From assembly GCF_004345425.1 (NCBI RefSeq), contig NZ_SLVP01000005.1, positions 62,001-126,000 on the forward strand: a stretch of DNA of 64,000 nucleotides, given 5' to 3'. This document shows positions 60,847 through 64,000 of the stretch, one piece after another. Within the stretch, counting starts at the first letter, position 1. Every line of letters begins with the position of its first letter. Source of the DNA: Paenibacillus sp. BK033. GTDB taxonomy: Bacteria; Bacillota; Bacilli; Paenibacillales; Paenibacillaceae. The notes beneath the pieces are model-generated. The model made no database searches, had not been told where the DNA came from, and saw nothing but the letters and a program-made list of their open reading frames with translations. The translations under genes and the position numbers were made by a program.

Positions 60847-61805
60847 GTTATGCCATCGAAACATTCAACTTAACGAAAAACTACGGGAACGGACGCGGCT
60901 GTCACGATGTCACGCTCCGCATTCCTGCCGGGGAAGCCTTTGGCTTCCTTGGCCCTAACGGGGCCGGCAAGAGCACCATTGTCAAAATGCTGGTAGGGTT
61001 AACGACGCCAACGGAAGGGAAGGCGTTATTGTTCGGTCAACCGGCCGGTTCGGTGGAGGCTAGGAGGCGCATAGGCTATTTGCCGGAATTATTCCGTTAT
61101 CCCGGATGGTTAAGCGGAGAAGAGGCGATGCGTTTTCATGCCAAGCTATGCGGAATGAAAGGCTCAGAGGTCAACCGCCGGATTAACCAATTGCTGGACG
61201 AGGTCGGGATCGGACAGCGGGGACGGGACCGGATTAAAGGATATTCCAAAGGAATGCAGCAGCGGCTTGGCCTTGCCTGCGCGCTGTTGGCCGATCCGGA
61301 CATCGTATTTCTGGACGAACCGGCATCCGCTTTGGACCCCGTTGGCCGTCATGAAGTAAGAGAGCTGCTCCAGCGTCTGCGCAAGGAAGGGAAAACGATC
61401 TTCTTGAACTCCCATCTATTAGAGGATGTGGAGCTTTTGTGCGATCATGTGGCGCTGCTGAACAATGGCAGAATTCTGGCCGACGGGCGCGTATCGGACG
61501 TGCTTCGGGCTTCAACAAGATGGCGCTTCCGGGTAGGCGGCATGACTCCCGAGCTGCTGGATTGGCTTCGCGAAGCGATGATTGCGCCGGTAGACATCAT
61601 ACCTTGGGAAGGCGGCGACACGCCTGCTTGGGGAGAGCAATGGCTGGAGGCCGAGCTTGCCGAGGACGAGCAGGTTGGCTATTTTAACCGTCTGCTGATT
61701 GAGCAGGGCCTGGCTTTATACGAGACACGGAAAGTGAAGTCAAGCCTGGATGAATGGTTTTTGCAGGCAGTATCGGGTTTGGAGCATAGGGGGGAAAACC
61801 GGTGA
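60843..61805 (+). CDS. ABC transporter ATP-binding protein (YxlF-like)
   Basis: 320 residues. Walker A GPNGAGKST, signature YSKGMQQRL, Walker B IVFLDEPASALDP and the switch His in NSHLLEDV are all present. A C-terminal extension of about 100 residues is usual in drug- or antibiotic-type exporters with a separate permease. It overlaps the anti-sigma stop (ATGA) and the permease start. It likely drives export through the next protein. Confidence 0.9.
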   Translation: MSYAIETFNLTKNYGNGRGCHDVTLRIPAGEAFGFLGPNGAGKSTIVKMLVGLTTPTEGKALLFGQPAGSVEARRRIGYLPELFRYPGWLSGEEAMRFHAKLCGMKGSEVNRRINQLLDEVGIGQRGRDRIKGYSKGMQQRLGLACALLADPDIVFLDEPASALDPVGRHEVRELLQRLRKEGKTIFLNSHLLEDVELLCDHVALLNNGRILADGRVSDVLRASTRWRFRVGGMTPELLDWLREAMIAPVDIIPWEGGDTPAWGEQWLEAELAEDEQVGYFNRLLIEQGLALYETRKVKSSLDEWFLQAVSGLEHRGENR

Positions 61806-62695
61806 TTGCCGTATGGATGTTAACCTGGAAAGAGCTGATACGCAAGAAAGTCACCTTGATGACTTTGCTGCTTACGATATTGTTCTGGATCGCGTTCTAT
61901 TTTATCGCGCGAAGCGCCGGAGCATCGGTATCGCATTACGACTCCGGCATTATAAGCTTGGATAATTTAATTGACCGCTTCAGGGGAAGCGCTATTTTGC
62001 TATGGATCGGTTTTTTCTTTGCCTCCTTTGCAACAGGATTTCTGGCTATATTCAGCTCTGTCGCTGCCATTACAGGAGAAGCGGAGCATGGGGTGCTGCA
62101 ATCGGTATTCGCGAGGCCGATAAAACGCGCGTTTTGGTATTTTGGCCGCTGGCTCGGATTTGTTACGTTTTGTCTTGCATATGCGCTTATTTTATTCGTT
62201 TCCATTCTTGGGATCGTAACGTATGCGACGGGTGTTCACCCGGATTGGTCCGCCATTGGTCCGGCGCTTGCTTTGTTCGTCACTCCGGTACTGCTGATGG
62301 TTACCTTGACGATGCTTGCCTCCTGCTGGCTTGCGCCGCTTGGCAACGGAGTTGCCATGGTGCTGCTCTTCGGAATGGGCTGGCTGGGTACCATGCTCGA
62401 CCGGGTTATTGCCGCGGGGATGTTTACGTCGAATGAATCAACGAAAACAGCCGATACGATGGAGATGGTGTCGGGTCTGATTCGTTTGCTTATACCAACC
62501 GACGCGCTGCAGCAGCGGATGCTATCGGATTTATTCCAGGTTAAAGACCTGGGCGAATCGTTTTCTTCCAGAGATTCATTAGGTTATTTTTCAATCGTAA
62601 ATCCGCCATCGGACGCTTTTTTATATTACACCGCCGTCTATTTCGCGGTTTTCCTTGCGGCAGGTTTGTATGCCATTCGACGGAAGGACTTTTGA
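61802..62695 (+). CDS. ABC-2 type transporter permease (YxlG-like)
   Basis: 297 residues with six membrane helices. The N-terminal WMLTWKELIRKKVTLMTLLL region and FSSVAAITGEAEHGVLQSVFARPIKR loop are typical of ABC-2 permeases. A GTG start overlaps the ATPase gene by 4 bases. It forms the membrane part of an exporter with the preceding ATPase; in the sigY operon of B. subtilis the matching YxlF/YxlG pair affects sigma activity. Substrate unknown. Confidence 0.87.
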   Translation: MIAVWMLTWKELIRKKVTLMTLLLTILFWIAFYFIARSAGASVSHYDSGIISLDNLIDRFRGSAILLWIGFFFASFATGFLAIFSSVAAITGEAEHGVLQSVFARPIKRAFWYFGRWLGFVTFCLAYALILFVSILGIVTYATGVHPDWSAIGPALALFVTPVLLMVTLTMLASCWLAPLGNGVAMVLLFGMGWLGTMLDRVIAAGMFTSNESTKTADTMEMVSGLIRLLIPTDALQQRMLSDLFQVKDLGESFSSRDSLGYFSIVNPPSDAFLYYTAVYFAVFLAAGLYAIRRKDF

Positions 62696-62717
62696 GTCTG
62701 CATGTACAACTATCGAA

Positions 62718-62754
62718 ATAGCCAGGTCCCCTTAATGGGGGCCATTTGTCTTTA
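62718..62754. terminator. possible terminator between the ABC permease and gerAC-like gene
   Basis: AAAT-GCC-CCCC arms pair imperfectly with GGGGGCCATTT across the convergent gap. No long T run on either strand. Confidence 0.35.
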
Positions 62755-62793
62755 TGTCCGCTTGGAACGGCTCAGGCGAACTCTGACGTTCTC

Positions 62794-63891
62794 TTACTCC
62801 AAAATCGCAGTGTTCAGAATTTTTACGGTTACTTTCGGCTTAATGCTAAGCGAAGGATACTGCTCCCGCCAGTCGAGATATTTGAATAGGCTTGGATGAT
62901 AGACGGCGACCTCATGGCCGAGCTGCAAGTAATCGCAATTCGCCTGCTGAAGAGCGGCCATAACCTTGGTTATTCTTGTCGTAAGATCCGCTGCTATAGC
63001 GGATTCCATCTCCTGCAGCATCTTATCCGTATGCTTCTTGAATTCGGAGCCATCCTCAACCAGCTTGAGCTGCAGCTGCAAGGCAATTTCAATTTCACGG
63101 AGCTTGTCTGCATCCGTAACCATATGAAAGTGGCGTTTGGCAGATTGTACGAGTACCGAATAGGACTTGCCATTCCGTTGGCCGGAGAGCAATTGGTTTT
63201 TCCCGGCCGGGCTTTCCATCAAGGTTGCAAGCTGCGTTTCCTCATTGTTCAGATTTTTGCCGGTATAACGACCGTCGCTGAATAAGGCCGTACCGGTCAA
63301 GCGTGCATCGCCTTTAAAGGGCTCGAACCTGTTCAAGGCGAAATCGTTCATGAACTGGTCACCTCCGAGAATGTAATGAAGCAATTTATTGGAAGGAATT
63401 TTTCCTCTGCGGATCTCGTCATCAAGAAGACCGATAAGGTAGTTGGAAACGGTCTGATCCTTCATCCCTTTTTGGTCCAGCAGCTTTGAGAGATCACCGT
63501 CATATACAGCCAAATAAGCGTATAACGGATTGGAAGCAAATTGGCTGGCAATGTCCAGATGCCGCAGCGGTTCATCCTTCGCGAAGCGGGAGCTTATCAG
63601 ATAAAGCCTCGTCTCGAGAACCGAAAGTGTGCCTGGAATTTCCTTGTTCGTATTGGCAACGGCGTCATACAGATTGGACCCCGTTGCCTCCATGTGCAGG
63701 GAAGTCGGCCTGCCAGCGCCTTGATTGGATTCCCGAAGGGCGGAGATGACATAATCCACTTTAAGCTGCTTGCTGTTGCCTTCGTAATCAATCCCGATAA
63801 TATCGACAAAAAGCAGCTTTTTTAATTGAAGCTGATCCCAGCAGCCTGTAATAAAAACGCAGATGAGTAAGGCAATCATGGTTCTCTTCAT
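62794..63891 (-). CDS. Spore germination lipoprotein, GerAC/GerKC family (operon 3)
   Basis: 365 residues. The type II signal ends ITGC (Cys17) followed by WDQLQLKKL, the usual GerAC opening. The middle block FVDIIGIDYEG and the C-terminal LDWREQYPSLSIKPKV support the family. It overlaps the preceding gene by ATGA coupling at 63888-63891. This is the third germinant receptor locus of the window; its A and B genes lie mainly beyond the right edge. Confidence 0.9.
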   Translation of the reverse strand: MKRTMIALLICVFITGCWDQLQLKKLLFVDIIGIDYEGNSKQLKVDYVISALRESNQGAGRPTSLHMEATGSNLYDAVANTNKEIPGTLSVLETRLYLISSRFAKDEPLRHLDIASQFASNPLYAYLAVYDGDLSKLLDQKGMKDQTVSNYLIGLLDDEIRRGKIPSNKLLHYILGGDQFMNDFALNRFEPFKGDARLTGTALFSDGRYTGKNLNNEETQLATLMESPAGKNQLLSGQRNGKSYSVLVQSAKRHFHMVTDADKLREIEIALQLQLKLVEDGSEFKKHTDKMLQEMESAIAADLTTRITKVMAALQQANCDYLQLGHEVAVYHPSLFKYLDWREQYPSLSIKPKVTVKILNTAILE

Positions 63892-64000
63892 GCCCGATGC
63901 CTCCCGGCACTCCGTATCCCGGAAATAAGGAGCAGGAGAAGTGGGAATGCAGCGACGATGAGAATCGAAAACCGATCCTGGAAGGAAGCGATTCGCAATA
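63888..64000 (-). CDS. C-terminal end of a GerAB-family germination permease (partial)
   Basis: On the minus strand the frame is open from the right edge to a TGA at 63890-63888. It ends with a hydrophobic helix ILIVAAFPLLLLLIS and a basic tail GIRSAGRHRA. The helix and its 4-base overlap with a gerAC-like gene fit the last helix of a GerAB permease. The rest is outside the window. Confidence 0.65.
   Translation of the reverse strand, partial: LRIASFQDRFSILIVAAFPLLLLLISGIRSAGRHRA

Noticed and set aside
1..64000. CRISPR arrays, tRNA or rRNA genes, insertion sequences, prophage
   Set aside because: I looked for regularly spaced repeats, tRNA-like cloverleaf segments, transposase or integrase motifs and phage genes and saw none.

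Overview
The window looks like chromosomal DNA of an endospore-forming member of the Bacillales, most likely Paenibacillus or a close relative. This rests on three spore germinant-receptor loci, two YjcZ-type spore peptides, strong AGGAGG-type ribosome binding sites, frequent TTG/GTG starts, hairpin-plus-T-run terminators, and gene families typical of that group (YfmM, YeeI, NhaK, SigV/RsiV, DUF2935). Genes are dense and mostly on the + strand. I see no rRNA, tRNA, CRISPR array, prophage or insertion sequence.

Layout. 0-1.5 kb: the tail of an upstream gene and a PrpD/MmgE 2-methylcitrate dehydratase. 1.6-10.3 kb: an ABC-F protein, the copper ATPase CopA behind a CsoR-like operator, YeeI, an aldo/keto reductase with an NAD-dependent epimerase, an EamA permease, a small HhH protein and a VanZ-like protein. 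10.3-12.7 kb: a divergent TetR/MFS drug-efflux pair with three operator-like sites. 12.8-17.1 kb: chorismate mutase and germinant receptor operon 1 (small two-helix protein, B, A, C). 17.2-19.4 kb: a divergent LysE exporter/MocR regulator pair. 19.4-22.9 kb: oatA-sigV-rsiV, a lysozyme-response module. 23.0-24.5 kb: a short-chain dehydrogenase and two short YjcZ-like genes on the minus strand. 24.6-28.1 kb: minus-strand phnD-phnC-phnE-phnE uptake operon, divergent from a 5'-nucleotidase-type phosphoesterase.

30.0-38.9 kb is the most coherent functional block. Two guanidine-I (ykkC) riboswitches, each with its own promoter and terminator-type expression platform, control (i) an APC-family permease and (ii) a four-gene operon of two DUF1989 proteins (carboxyguanidine deiminase subunits), a biotin-dependent urea/guanidine carboxylase and an allophanate hydrolase. 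Together they should import guanidine and convert it through carboxyguanidine and allophanate to ammonia and CO2. A tandem 40-bp-period hairpin repeat lies between the two DUF1989 genes.

39-47.5 kb is a run of mostly single genes: DinB-like, Imm5-like, MOSC, metallo-beta-lactamase fold, Mn-catalase, NhaK antiporter, FMN reductase, GNAT, an orphan ModA and a small secreted protein. 47.6-51.8 kb: germinant receptor operon 2 (A, B, C) and a convergent Gln-rich protein. 51.9-56.6 kb: an MFS permease, a DUF2935 protein, a probable gene fragment, an AAA ATPase and a GrpB-family protein, then a LysR regulator directly upstream of metE (56.7-59.0 kb). 59.1-62.7 kb: an ECF sigma/anti-sigma/ABC transporter operon with an ECF-type promoter. 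62.8-64.0 kb: the C subunit and the end of the B subunit of a third germinant receptor, on the minus strand.

All functions are inferred by reading the sequence and recalling the families; no searches were run.
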